In this document: piece after piece, positions 51,184 to 59,846 of the stretch
Layout of the letters: each line of letters opens with the position of its first letter
Numbering within the stretch: the first letter of the stretch is position 1
Assembly (NCBI RefSeq): GCF_009937975.1
Contig: NZ_AP018441.1
Coordinates: 992,001 to 1,056,000 of the forward strand
Source of the DNA: Undibacterium sp. YM2
GTDB taxonomy: Bacteria; Pseudomonadota; Gammaproteobacteria; Burkholderiales; Burkholderiaceae_D
Length of the DNA: 64,000 bases
Direction of reading: 5' to 3'
Notes under the pieces: model-generated
Told to the model about the DNA's origin: nothing
Seen by the model: the letters and a program-made list of their open reading frames with translations, nothing else
The model's database searches: none
Made by a program: the position numbers and the translations under genes

Positions 51184-51630
51184 ATGGAATTGAAAATTGG
51201 TGAATTGGCAAAACGCTCCGGTTGCCTGGTAGAAACCATACGCTACTATGAAAAAGAAGGCTTGCTGCCACAGGCCAGCCGTTCGCAGGGTAATTTTCGT
51301 CTGTATGGCGAATTGCACGCAGAGCGCCTGCAATTCATACGACATTGCCGTTCCCTGGATATGACGCTGGATGAAATTCGCCAGCTATTGCAGTTCCGCG
51401 ATGCGCCTGAGGATAATTGTTCAGAAGTAAATGCCTTGCTCGACAAGCATATAGAGCATGTCGCCCATCGCATCAGGGAATTGAAGGGACTGGAGTCGCA
51501 ATTAAAGTCCCTGCGCAAGTTATGCACCAGTGCGCAGGCAACAAAGGATTGCGGCATCTTGCAGAACCTGGGTACGGCAGAGGAACATCCTGTGCGTAAT
51601 CTGGGTAGCCACGGTAGTGGTTGTCATTGA
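51184..51630 (+). CDS. MerR-family Cd(II)/Pb(II)/Zn(II) regulator (CadR/PbrR type)
   Basis: A metal-sensing regulator of the divergent ATPase/czc genes. The 148-aa protein opens MELKIGELAKRSGCLVETIRYYEKEGLLPQASRSQGNFRLYG, the MerR wHTH. Metal-site cysteines C79 (DNCSEVN), C114 and C123 (KDCGIL) match PbrR/CadR. C14, C55 and a C-terminal HGSGCH are further PbrR-like features. With the MITE between it and the operator, its own promoter is either inside or to the right of that element. Confidence 0.92.
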   Translation: MELKIGELAKRSGCLVETIRYYEKEGLLPQASRSQGNFRLYGELHAERLQFIRHCRSLDMTLDEIRQLLQFRDAPEDNCSEVNALLDKHIEHVAHRIRELKGLESQLKSLRKLCTSAQATKDCGILQNLGTAEEHPVRNLGSHGSGCH

Positions 51631-51665
51631 TAGCGATTTTGATATTTGCCAGATTAAAAAATTGT

Positions 51666-52733
51666 ATGAAAAGCCATTTGATACACAAAGGTGTTGTTTA
51701 CGCATTGCTGGCAGCTGCCCTGTTTGGCATCAGCACGCCATTTGCCAAAACGATGGTGGCAGATATGGCACCTGTCATGCTGGCAGGTGTCTTGTATTTG
51801 GGGAGTGGTTTGGGCTTGTCGCTGATTTTTATTTTACGCGCTGCCATTTTTCGTCACAGACAGGATCAGTTTGTGCCACTCACCCGTCCAGATTTGCCCT
51901 GGCTTGCCGCTGCCATTCTTACCGGCGGTATAGCAGGGCCTGTATTGCTGATGGTGGGTTTGACGCTGACGCCAGCTTCTACAACGTCGCTATTGCTGAA
52001 TCTGGAAGGTGTGCTAACAGCATTGCTGGCCTGGTTCGTCTTCAAGGAAAATTTTGACCGGCGCATCTTTCTGGGGATGCTGTTGATCGTGGTCGCAGGT
52101 GTACTTTTATCCTGGGAACAAGTGCCGGTATTGGGCGTGCCCTGGGGGGCTTTGGCCATTGCCGCGGCTTGCCTGTGCTGGGCGATTGATAATAATCTGA
52201 CACGCAAGGTGGCGGCCAGTGATGCCTTGCAAATTGCAGGTATTAAAGGCCTGGTTGCCGGTGCTGTCAATCTGAGCGTTGCCCTGGCATTTGGCTATCA
52301 ACTGCCGCATGGCTACAACTTGTTATCGGTGGGTCTGATTGGGTTTTCTGGCTATGGTCTCAGCCTGGTCATGTTTGTACTGGCTCTGCGGCATCTGGGG
52401 GCAGCACGCACCGGGGCGTATTTTTCGTCGGCACCTTTTGTCGGGACAGCGATCTCTTTACTGTTTCTCGGCGAGCGGCCCGGGAACCTCTTTTGGCTGG
52501 CTGCATTTTTGATGCTGGCGGGTATCTGGCTGCACCTGACAGAAAACCATGAGCATGAACACGAGCATGAAGCTGTGCAGCATACACATGAGCATACCTA
52601 CGACCTGCACCACCAGCATGAACATGAGACAGGATGGGATGGCACAGAACCACATGTGCATCAACACCAGCATCATCCCTTAAGGCACAAACATCCGCAT
52701 TATCCGGATATGCATCATCAGCATGCTCATTGA
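51666..52733 (+). CDS. EamA/DMT family transporter with His-rich C-terminal tail
   Basis: A 355-aa ten-helix drug/metabolite transporter with two EamA repeats (KGVVYALLAAALFGISTPFAKTMV ... and WGALAIAAACLCWAIDNNLTRKVA ...). After about residue 292 comes a cytoplasmic tail packed with His and Glu (ENHEHEHEHEAVQHTHEHTYD, HHQHEHE, HVHQHQHHPLRHKHPHYPDMHHQHAH). This looks like a metal-buffering region and fits the placement next to the CadR-type regulator, 35 nt downstream of its stop. Metal efflux is inferred. I start at ATG 51666, not the TTG inside the regulator. Confidence 0.82.
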   Translation: MKSHLIHKGVVYALLAAALFGISTPFAKTMVADMAPVMLAGVLYLGSGLGLSLIFILRAAIFRHRQDQFVPLTRPDLPWLAAAILTGGIAGPVLLMVGLTLTPASTTSLLLNLEGVLTALLAWFVFKENFDRRIFLGMLLIVVAGVLLSWEQVPVLGVPWGALAIAAACLCWAIDNNLTRKVAASDALQIAGIKGLVAGAVNLSVALAFGYQLPHGYNLLSVGLIGFSGYGLSLVMFVLALRHLGAARTGAYFSSAPFVGTAISLLFLGERPGNLFWLAAFLMLAGIWLHLTENHEHEHEHEAVQHTHEHTYDLHHQHEHETGWDGTEPHVHQHQHHPLRHKHPHYPDMHHQHAH

Positions 52734-52762
52734 ATTGCCAGGCTCCATGCGATGCTGTCGCC

Positions 52763-53329
52763 TCAAGTCCGATTATTGTTTTTCAAGGGTTTTGCAACGA
52801 GCTCCAAAATAAACTGTTCCAGTTCATTCATGGTGGGGGCATCCGGTGTATCCACCCACCAGGCCATCAAATCAACTATGCCACCTGCGAGATAGCGACC
52901 CAGCATATGTCCCCTGGTTTCTGTGACATTTTGTTTTGCCAGATCTTTTTCTATTAATTGAAATACCATCTCCCGGAAACGGCGCTCAACGCCATAGCCG
53001 CTACGTCGGCCAATGACGTTTCTGAATACGCGACGATTTTCTTCCATATGTGCAAGCAAGCCAGGCAGGAAAGCAAAAGCCCGTACTTCTGTGTGCAAAT
53101 CAGTATGTGCAATCAAAGCATCCCGCAAATCATTCAGGCTTTCTGAGAGCAGGGCATCTTTGCTGTCAAAGTGCAGATAAAACGTTGAGCGCCCGACGTT
53201 GGCCCGTTCACAAATTTCCTGGATGCTGAGTTCATCCCAGGCACATTCGGTCAACAAATTCAACAAGGCTTCACGCAGAGCCAGTCTGGTTTTGAGTATC
53301 CGGCGGTCAGTTGCTGTTTGCGTGAGCAT
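52763..53329 (-). CDS. TetR/AcrR family transcriptional regulator
   Basis: A 188-aa regulator. The HTH is RILKTRLALREALLNLLTECAWDELSIQEICERANVGRSTFYLHFDSKDALL, a standard TetR N-terminal domain, with a variable C-terminal ligand domain rich in aromatic residues (RGHMLGRYLAGGIVDLMAWWVD). It is divergent from the DUF2141/fatty-acid-hydroxylase pair and is the obvious candidate to repress it. Confidence 0.9.
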   Translation of the reverse strand: MLTQTATDRRILKTRLALREALLNLLTECAWDELSIQEICERANVGRSTFYLHFDSKDALLSESLNDLRDALIAHTDLHTEVRAFAFLPGLLAHMEENRRVFRNVIGRRSGYGVERRFREMVFQLIEKDLAKQNVTETRGHMLGRYLAGGIVDLMAWWVDTPDAPTMNELEQFILELVAKPLKNNNRT

Positions 53330-53451
53330 GGTGTGATTTCCTGAACATTAAGGGGGGAAATGTCTGCAAATGGGCATGGAATGGGCTTTGGTTCTTCAGA
53401 TAACTCTATTTGCTTGCGATTATGGACGCCTGTCCAATTTCAGACAAGTAC

Positions 53452-53955
53452 ATGATGACAAACACCGCCTGCAAACAAATTGCTGCAACGGCGCGCATGA
53501 CACCTTCCTGGCTTTGCCGAGTTTGGTGTTTATCAATAGTCGTAGTTCTTGGTTTGTTCATGACCAGCAGTATCGTGAATGCCCATGATATCAATGGCAA
53601 CCTGACAGTAATTGCGAACGGTTTTAAAACAGATACAGGGCATGCAATTGCCAGGCTCTACATACCGGGCAGCCAAGTCACCAGGAAAGGGCAACTGGAA
53701 ATAAGCGCTTTAATCAAGAATGGGCAAAGCAGCTTTCTGTTTCCTGCACTGCCTGCTGGTGATTATGCGGTGGTCGTGTTTCACGATGCTAACGATAACG
53801 GAACCGTTGATCACAATTTTTGGGGTTTCCCCGCCGAGGCGCTGGGGTTTTCGAATGGTTTCAAAGTGAGTCTGTTTTCAGGCATGCCTGACTTTGAAAA
53901 GCTGCGTTTCACTCACGCTAATAGCGCGCAAACAATACAACTCACAGTGGAGTAA
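53452..53955 (+). CDS. DUF2141 domain exported protein
   Basis: A 167-aa periplasmic protein with a signal segment (WLCRVWCLSIVVVLGLFMTSSIVNA) and a DUF2141 beta domain (NGNLTVIANGFKTDTGHAIARLYIPG ... LPAGDYAVVVFHDANDNGTVDHNFWGFPAEALGFSNG). Its function is unknown. The start is uncertain: ATG at 53452 is used, with ATGs at 53422 and 53497 possible. The fatty-acid hydroxylase gene begins 7 nt after its stop, so they form one transcript. Confidence 0.8.
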   Translation: MMTNTACKQIAATARMTPSWLCRVWCLSIVVVLGLFMTSSIVNAHDINGNLTVIANGFKTDTGHAIARLYIPGSQVTRKGQLEISALIKNGQSSFLFPALPAGDYAVVVFHDANDNGTVDHNFWGFPAEALGFSNGFKVSLFSGMPDFEKLRFTHANSAQTIQLTVE

Positions 53956-53962
53956 AGAGAAT

Positions 53963-54886
53963 ATGCATACCTCATCTGCCAAGGGCTATACACCAGAGTC
54001 AGGAGCTGGTTTTTTTCGAAATTTTTTCACTCATTTTGTCAAATTCTGGTTTTATCCACTGGGCTTGCTGATGACACTGATTTTCATCTATATGAACACG
54101 ATGAAAATGCTGGGCGTGCCCAAACAGGCTTATTCCATCTATTTGGGCTTGACTATAGGCATCATGCTTTTTCTGGAATGGATCATGCCGGTACGGGCAG
54201 GTTGGGGCATGAGTTGGCGCAGTTTTTTACGCAGGGATATTCCCATGATGCTGATCAATGGCGTCGCCCTGGCTGCTACCAGCTTCTGCCTTACCGCGCT
54301 GACACGCTGGAGTGTCTTGCCTAAGTTTCACGATGCTGGTTGGATGCCCTGGTGGGCACAGGCCTGTGTTGCTATTTTAATTTCCGACTTTCTCTGGTAC
54401 TGGGTGCATCGCTATTGTCATCAGGCACAAGGTCGCTTGGGGCAGTGGATGTGGAAAACGCATGTGGCACATCATCTGCCGCAGCAAGTATATGTCTTCA
54501 TGCATGTGGTCGGCCATCCGATCAACGGTGCATATGTCAGGGCTATACTGATGCTACCACCTGTGTTCCTTGGTTTTTCAGAAGAAGCTATCTTTGCTGC
54601 TGCGGTGCTGACAGGTTTTCAGGGACTGGTTTCGCACTTCAACGTGGATGTGCGGGCTGGATATCTGAATTACCTGTTTATGGGAACTGAACTACACCGC
54701 TACCACCATAGTGCAGCGCTCAATGAAGGTAAGAACTATGCCGCAGTCATTACCATCTGGGATCAGTTATTTGGCAGTTTTGATTACCATCCAGGCTCAC
54801 TTCCTGATGCACTTGGTGTCCATGACCCTGACGCTTATCCAGAAGACAGACAATTGTTGCGTGTGATGGCAATTCCATTTAAATAA
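53963..54886 (+). CDS. Sterol desaturase / fatty acid hydroxylase family membrane protein (second paralogue)
   Basis: A 307-aa membrane di-iron oxygenase-type protein. The histidine boxes are WYWVHRYCHQ, WKTHVAHHLPQQ and LHRYHHSA. Four or more hydrophobic helices are present. It differs widely from the 401-aa paralogue at 16791. The start at 53963 has an AAAGAGA RBS, immediately after the DUF2141 gene; the frame extends upstream into that gene but with no RBS. The substrate is unknown, and a lipid or carotenoid tail is likely. Confidence 0.85.
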   Translation: MHTSSAKGYTPESGAGFFRNFFTHFVKFWFYPLGLLMTLIFIYMNTMKMLGVPKQAYSIYLGLTIGIMLFLEWIMPVRAGWGMSWRSFLRRDIPMMLINGVALAATSFCLTALTRWSVLPKFHDAGWMPWWAQACVAILISDFLWYWVHRYCHQAQGRLGQWMWKTHVAHHLPQQVYVFMHVVGHPINGAYVRAILMLPPVFLGFSEEAIFAAAVLTGFQGLVSHFNVDVRAGYLNYLFMGTELHRYHHSAALNEGKNYAAVITIWDQLFGSFDYHPGSLPDALGVHDPDAYPEDRQLLRVMAIPFK

Positions 54887-54923
54887 CCGATAGAAGTCAG
54901 CGTCACCAGCAATTCAAGATTTA

Positions 54924-54966
54924 CCAGAACTCACTTCATCAATAGAGGTGAGATGAGTTCTGGTTT
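54924..54966. terminator. Bidirectional terminator-like hairpin
   Basis: CCAGAACTCA and TGAGTTCTGG form a 10-bp perfect stem (with additional inner pairing) between convergent desaturase and arginase genes. Confidence 0.75.
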
Positions 54967-54973
54967 GTGACCA

Positions 54974-55885
54974 TTACATCCTGACCAGCGTCGATTTACC
55001 AAACAGGCTTTCGATCAGATCAACCGCCAGCACGGCAGTCTGGTTGCGCACATCCAGTGCCGGATTGAGTTCGACCACATCCAGTGATGCCATCAAGCCG
55101 GTATCTGCGACCATCTCCATGCACAGCTGCGCTTCGCGGTAGCTGGGGCCACCGAGCACTGCCGTGCCCACACCTGGAGCGATGCCAGGGTCCAGGCAGT
55201 CGAGGTCAAAGCTCACGTGCAGATGGGTATTGCTGTCGAGATTGGCCAATACCGAAGACATGACATTGCGCATGCCATATTCGTCGATGTAGCGCATGTC
55301 GAAAACCTGCATGCCCATTTCATGAATGAACTTGCGTTCACCATCATCGACACTGCGTATGCCTATCAGACGTATGTCAGTTGGCTGTATGGCAGGCGTC
55401 TGGCCGCTGTAGTTGATCAGCTCTTTAGGACCGTGCCCCATGAGGCAGGCAACAGGCATGCCGTGGATATTGCCGGTAGGGCTGATGGTGGATAAATTGC
55501 TATCTGCATGGGCATCAAACCACAGCACGCGCAGTTTCTTGCCGACGCGGCGGCAATGTGCTGCCACCGCACTGATGGAACCTATCGCCAGGCAATGATC
55601 ACCACCGAGCATCATCGGCATGTGGCCATCCTGCAAGGCCTTATCGACGGCATCGTACACGGCCTGGTTCCAGTCTATCGCCTCTTTCAAGTGGCGCAGG
55701 CCATTCACTGGTTGCTCCCAGGGATTGGCCGGACCATGCAGATTGCCATGGTCAATGACTTTCAGGCCGCGTGCCGTCAAAGCCTCGTTCAGGCCAGCCA
55801 CACGTAATGCGTCGGGCCCCATGCCCGCGCCTCTGACGCTTGCGCCTACATCGGTAGGCGCTCCAATTAAGGAAATGGTTTTCAT
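54974..55885 (-). CDS. rocF: Arginase
   Basis: Hydrolyses L-arginine to ornithine and urea. The 303-aa protein has the binuclear manganese motifs GGDHCLAIGS, FDAHADSN and SFDLDCLDPGIAPG, and the N-terminus MKTISLIGAPTDVGASVRGAG. All metal-binding Asp/His positions appear intact. It follows ornithine cyclodeaminase by 34 nt on the same strand, so together they convert arginine to proline. Regulation is probably through the divergent Lrp-type gene. Confidence 0.96.
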   Translation of the reverse strand: MKTISLIGAPTDVGASVRGAGMGPDALRVAGLNEALTARGLKVIDHGNLHGPANPWEQPVNGLRHLKEAIDWNQAVYDAVDKALQDGHMPMMLGGDHCLAIGSISAVAAHCRRVGKKLRVLWFDAHADSNLSTISPTGNIHGMPVACLMGHGPKELINYSGQTPAIQPTDIRLIGIRSVDDGERKFIHEMGMQVFDMRYIDEYGMRNVMSSVLANLDSNTHLHVSFDLDCLDPGIAPGVGTAVLGGPSYREAQLCMEMVADTGLMASLDVVELNPALDVRNQTAVLAVDLIESLFGKSTLVRM

Positions 55886-55919
55886 TCGTTTCTAGTGTAA
55901 TGCCCTGTCAGGATAGACT

Positions 55920-56999
55920 TCAGGCGTTTATTGCTACTGCACAATCTGTATTGCTACGGGCAGGGCTGGCAACATTGCTGCTTGTTGCTGCCATTCCCAT
56001 ACCAAACAGGTCTTTCGGGTTCATCATTTCAGGTATCAGGTCCAGTACCGGTGAATTGGCCTGCATGACATATTTTTCCAGATAACGCATGGCAGAAAAA
56101 TCTTCCAGCGCAAATCCTACAGAATCAAATACCGTAACTTGCTCAGCATGGCTGCGGCCTGTGGCATTACCTGCCAAGATAGTCCACAGCTCGGTCACTT
56201 TGAAGTCTGCCGGCATTTGCTGCAATTCACCTTCTATGCGCGATTGCGGTTCATATTCCACCACGACATGCGCATTATTCAAAATATCTGCATGCAATTC
56301 TGTCTTGCCTGGGCAATCACCACCTACGCCATTGATATGCATGCCGGGTTCTATCATGTCCGGGGTCAGTATGATGGCATTGGTTTTGTCTGCTGTCACC
56401 GTGGTTACGATGTCCGCGCCCTTGACTGCCTCGGCAGTTGAACTGGCGCGTATCACGCGCAATTCTGGATACATGCGCAAATTATGAATTAATTTGTCGG
56501 TTGCTGCAGGGTCTATGTCATAGACGCGCAACTCTTTGATGCCCAGCATGGCATGAAAAGCTACTGCCTGGAATTCACTTTGTGCACCATTGCCTATCAG
56601 CGCCATGATGCGGCTGTCTGGCCTCGCCATGTAAGTCGCTGCCAGCGCCGAGGTGGCGGCAGTGCGTATCGCGGTTGTCAGTGTCAGTTCTGACAGCAGG
56701 CGAGGGTAGCCGGTATTTACATCGGCCAGTACGCCAAAGGCAGTTACCGTCAGCAAACCAGCCTGGGTGTTTTTGGGGTGACCATTGACGTATTTGAATG
56801 AGTACTGGCTACCGTCAGAGATAGGCATCAGTTCTATGACACCCACGTCGGAGTGATTCGCCACCCGTGCCGATTTGTCGAATGACTGCCAGCGCAAATA
56901 ATCTTCCTTGATCATGCCAGCCAGACGCGTAATGGCATCTTCGAGCCTGGTCTTCTTCAAGTGGTTTTGCAGTTCTTTTGTGCCGATGAAGGTCACCAT
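55920..56999 (-). CDS. Ornithine cyclodeaminase
   Basis: Converts L-ornithine to L-proline and ammonia with tightly bound NAD. The 359-aa protein is of the ornithine cyclodeaminase/mu-crystallin family: KYVNGHPKNTQAGLLTVTAFGVLADVNTGYPRLLSELTLTTAIRTAATSALAATYMARPDS, MALIGNGAQSEFQAVAFHAML (Rossmann glycine motif) and GMHINGVGGDCPGKTELHADIL. ACGGAGAACATC precedes the ATG. It is the first gene of the two-gene arginine route, reading away from the Lrp gene. Confidence 0.95.
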   Translation of the reverse strand: MVTFIGTKELQNHLKKTRLEDAITRLAGMIKEDYLRWQSFDKSARVANHSDVGVIELMPISDGSQYSFKYVNGHPKNTQAGLLTVTAFGVLADVNTGYPRLLSELTLTTAIRTAATSALAATYMARPDSRIMALIGNGAQSEFQAVAFHAMLGIKELRVYDIDPAATDKLIHNLRMYPELRVIRASSTAEAVKGADIVTTVTADKTNAIILTPDMIEPGMHINGVGGDCPGKTELHADILNNAHVVVEYEPQSRIEGELQQMPADFKVTELWTILAGNATGRSHAEQVTVFDSVGFALEDFSAMRYLEKYVMQANSPVLDLIPEMMNPKDLFGMGMAATSSNVASPARSNTDCAVAINA

Positions 57000-57390
57000 G
57001 ATGTTCTCCGTGTTTACCGTATTTACAGTATTTATATAAGGACTTGCGGGAACACATTTCAGAGGCTATTGCGAAATCACCCTGGTTTTCCTGATGTTGC
57101 GAGACTTCCATTCACTTCTTGTTACTTCCAGGCTTATTACTTCCAGGAAAAGTGATCTACTGAAAATCCACCAGACCCATTTCGCATCAGGCTCTTGCGC
57201 ACCTGTTGTGCTATGTGTTCTGTTTACCATTGTAGCCAGCCGGGAAAAGAAATAGATTGCTAAATAAGATGTAAATTTCATGTAAATAGAAATTAAGTTT
57301 CATATATCTGTAACTAGTGTGTTTTAATTTCTCATTTAACGAAAATGACAAAATATCCTGAAAATCAGGGTAAAGTCGGGGGAGATGAAT
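57000..57390. other. 391-nt divergent control region between ornithine cyclodeaminase and Lrp genes
   Basis: The central to right part is A/T-rich and holds the palindrome noted at 57274-57294. The left end has a run with TTTACCGTATTTACAGTATTTATA, which may be the ornithine cyclodeaminase promoter region. No gene is visible. Confidence 0.6.
57274..57294. promoter_or_regulatory. Candidate Lrp-type operator
   Basis: AATTTC and GAAATT are inverted with a 9-nt spacer, and a second TTTC lies 7-8 nt further right. The site lies about 100 nt upstream of the lrp-like gene. Weak but consistent with autoregulation. Confidence 0.3.
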
Positions 57391-57846
57391 ATGGATGTTT
57401 ATGACCGAAGTATCTTGCGATATTTGCAACAAGATGGACGCATGAGCAATTTAAGCCTGGCCGAACGGATACATCTGTCGGCACCGCAGACCCTGCGCAG
57501 GGTCAGGGCGCTGGAAGAAAAAGGCGTGATACGCGCCTATGTCGCGCAGGTTGCGCCTGAGGCTTTGGGCCTGGGTGTCATGGCATTCGTGAACCTGTCG
57601 CTGGACAGGGAGCAGTTTCGCAATGTGCGCGAGGTAGAGCGGCAGTTGAAGGCTTTTCCTGAAATCATAGAATGCCATACCATTTCTGGCGACTTTGATT
57701 ACATCCTGAAAGTGGTGGCCAGCGACCTCAAAAGCCTGTCGCAATTCCTGACTGACACCCTGATGCAGGTGCCGGGCGTTGCTTCCTTGCGCTCCATGAT
57801 CTGCATGGAAGAAATCAAGCCTGTCAGCGGGCTGCCGATAGACTGA
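57391..57846 (+). CDS. Lrp/AsnC family transcriptional regulator
   Basis: A 151-aa leucine-responsive-type regulator. The N-terminal wHTH is MDVYDRSILRYLQQDGRMSNLSLAERIHLSAPQTLRRVRALEEKGVIRAYVA. The C-terminal RAM domain contains AFPEIIECHTISGDFDYILKVVASDLKSLSQFLTDTLMQVPGVASLRSMI. I chose the ATG at 57391 because GGGGGAG sits about six bases upstream, while the ATG at 57385 has no spacing. Its position suggests control of the arginase/cyclodeaminase genes. Confidence 0.92.
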   Translation: MDVYDRSILRYLQQDGRMSNLSLAERIHLSAPQTLRRVRALEEKGVIRAYVAQVAPEALGLGVMAFVNLSLDREQFRNVREVERQLKAFPEIIECHTISGDFDYILKVVASDLKSLSQFLTDTLMQVPGVASLRSMICMEEIKPVSGLPID

Positions 57847-57847
57847 A

Positions 57848-58672
57848 CTATCTTTGCTTGCGCAGATTGCGGTAGCGTTCTGCCCTGCTGGCGATAGTGG
57901 AAATCAGTTTTTCCGGGTCTATGGGTTTGCCCAGGAAATCATCTGCCCCGGTTTCTATTGCCGTCATTTGTTTTTGTACTTCAGTGGATAAAAAGACGAT
58001 GGGGATATCGATATAGCGATTGTTTTGCCTGATGATCTGCGCCATCTCCAGTCCATTGCAGACTGGCATGTTCAAGTCTGTCAGCACCAGTTCGGGCTTG
58101 AATTTTTTCAGTGATTCAAGAATTTCGCTGGGGTCGTTGATGGCTTTCACATGCATGCCAGCGCTACTGAGTATGGCATCGTAATAGCCGGCAAGTAATT
58201 CATCGTCGTCAACAACAAGTATGCGATAGGCCAGCACTTCATTCCTGGCGATTTTTTCATCTATTTTGGCACTCAATGCTTCGACATCGAGAGGTTTGAG
58301 AAAATAGCCTGCCGCACCTTCTCTGACAGCGGCCAGGCGTTGCGTGAAATTATCCAATGCTGAAATATAGATGATGGGGAAATTGCTGATGACCCGGTTT
58401 CCCATTTTCTTTCTCGCTGCCATTCCTGCCGGGCTATCCACATCCATGACCAGAGCATGCGGCATCCTGACCATGATGGCGGATTGCAATTCATCCGCCT
58501 CGGTAAAGCAAAGCACCTCATGCTGATACAGTTCCAGCGTTGCTGCCAGTTGCTGCCCTGCATCAATGTCAGGGAAGTAGAGATATACCAGGCTGCGGTA
58601 GTCTGTATGGTTCAGCTCTTCAAAACTTGCTTCTTCGCTGATTTTTTCAGCCTCGGGGAGGTCATTGTTCAT
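57848..58672 (-). CDS. Double-receiver response regulator
   Basis: A 274-aa protein of two CheY-like receiver domains without an output domain. The second (about 148-270) is complete: LVVDDDELLAG, phospho-acceptor D199 in LTDLNMP, and K in FLGKPID. The first (about 28-140) keeps D77 in LVMDVDSP and K126 in FLKPLD but lacks the acidic pair (YLYFPDIDAG), so it may not be phosphorylated normally. It lies 34 nt after the HD-GYP gene at 58707, so the two probably form a signalling unit, possibly with a kinase elsewhere. Confidence 0.9.
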   Translation of the reverse strand: MNNDLPEAEKISEEASFEELNHTDYRSLVYLYFPDIDAGQQLAATLELYQHEVLCFTEADELQSAIMVRMPHALVMDVDSPAGMAARKKMGNRVISNFPIIYISALDNFTQRLAAVREGAAGYFLKPLDVEALSAKIDEKIARNEVLAYRILVVDDDELLAGYYDAILSSAGMHVKAINDPSEILESLKKFKPELVLTDLNMPVCNGLEMAQIIRQNNRYIDIPIVFLSTEVQKQMTAIETGADDFLGKPIDPEKLISTIASRAERYRNLRKQR

Positions 58673-58706
58673 GATGTTCGCTAATCAATTCTGGTGGAGG
58701 TGCATT

Positions 58707-59846
58707 TCACAGGCGGGCAATGTCGCCCCATAAATGACGCATGGTGAATTTGACCGAGACCTGGTCGCGGTGCAAGACTTCACGTATTGCCATCAAGGGT
58801 TTTTGTGTGTCGCGCTTTAGTGGTATTGACAGTGGTGTACCGCGCGGCCCCAGCAGTGCATGCACATAAGGTGTGGTGGTGGTCTCGCCTTTACCTGTTA
58901 CCACGGCAATTTCTCCGCTCTCCAGTCTGACGAAAGTACCTATGGGGTAGGTACCCAGTTCCTTGATAAAGACTGTCACCAGCATGGGATCTATCTTGGA
59001 CTTGCCCTCTACCAGTATGTCGCGTAATGCCGCATTCGGCAGCATGGACTTGCGGTAGCTGCGTGCGCATACCCGGGCACAGTAACGGTCGGCGAGGGAA
59101 ATGATCTTGGCATTTTGCGGGATATCTGCACCGGTTTTGCCCTTGGGATAGCCACTGCCATCTTCGCTTTCATGATGATGCAAAACCCAGGATAGCCAGT
59201 CTTCATTGTCTATGCCTGCGGCCCGCAGCATTGCAGCACCGGCTTCAGGATGCTGCGAAATCAATTCCTGCTCTGCCGCATTCAATGTTTCGCTTTTCTC
59301 TTGCAGTTTCTCTTGTTGCCTCAGCATGGCGACATTCATGGTCAGTGCAGCGGCAGCCAGCAAGAGCATTTCGTCTGCAGGTTTTTTGAGAGTACGGGCG
59401 ATCAGCAGGGATACTATGGCAGTATCGACAGAATGCCGCGGGCCATAGTTATCGTCCTGATTCAGCAAGATGCAGCCGAGTGCGACGTCCGGTGCCATGA
59501 AGACAGCTGCGCCCATTTTTTTGGTCAGCGAGATCAACTGGCCCTGCACGTCGGCTTCTGTACTGAGGTTATATATCAGCCTGCGCAATTCTGTACGCAC
59601 CATATTGATGGTGCGCACAACTGAAGGGGCTTCAGTAGCTTTCTCGGCCACTTTGCCATCTCGCAAACCACCGTCGGACTTGCCGGTATCTGCGAACAGG
59701 CCGCGTTCTGCCAGAGCTGATACCTGACCCGCGTGGGTGACAATAAAGCCCTTGCGCAAGAGCAGGCTACCATCATTCCCATAGACGTCCCAGGGCAAGG
59801 CCTGGCCTATGATGATGTCAGACATTCCTATGCGTCTGGTTGACAT
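58707..59846 (-). CDS. HD-GYP-like protein with a missing HD pair
   Basis: A 379-aa cytoplasmic protein. The N-terminal 120 residues hold a PilZ/DUF3391-like portion and a linker (DIIIGQALPWDVYGNDGSLLLRKG). The HD-GYP domain keeps H138, HPEAG (199-203), HHHESEDGSGYP (223-234) and the post-GYP SLADRYCARVC segment. The catalytic HD is replaced by AALTMNVAM (166-174). It may bind cyclic di-GMP without hydrolysing it. The start at 59846 has GAGG five bases upstream; 59825 is an alternative. It lies just upstream of the double receiver gene. Confidence 0.85.
   Translation of the reverse strand: MSTRRIGMSDIIIGQALPWDVYGNDGSLLLRKGFIVTHAGQVSALAERGLFADTGKSDGGLRDGKVAEKATEAPSVVRTINMVRTELRRLIYNLSTEADVQGQLISLTKKMGAAVFMAPDVALGCILLNQDDNYGPRHSVDTAIVSLLIARTLKKPADEMLLLAAAALTMNVAMLRQQEKLQEKSETLNAAEQELISQHPEAGAAMLRAAGIDNEDWLSWVLHHHESEDGSGYPKGKTGADIPQNAKIISLADRYCARVCARSYRKSMLPNAALRDILVEGKSKIDPMLVTVFIKELGTYPIGTFVRLESGEIAVVTGKGETTTTPYVHALLGPRGTPLSIPLKRDTQKPLMAIREVLHRDQVSVKFTMRHLWGDIARL

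Noticed and set aside
51011..51193. 60-codon frame inside the MITE-like element
   Set aside because: Spans the inverted-repeat structure and the regulator start; the interior palindrome accounts for its sequence.
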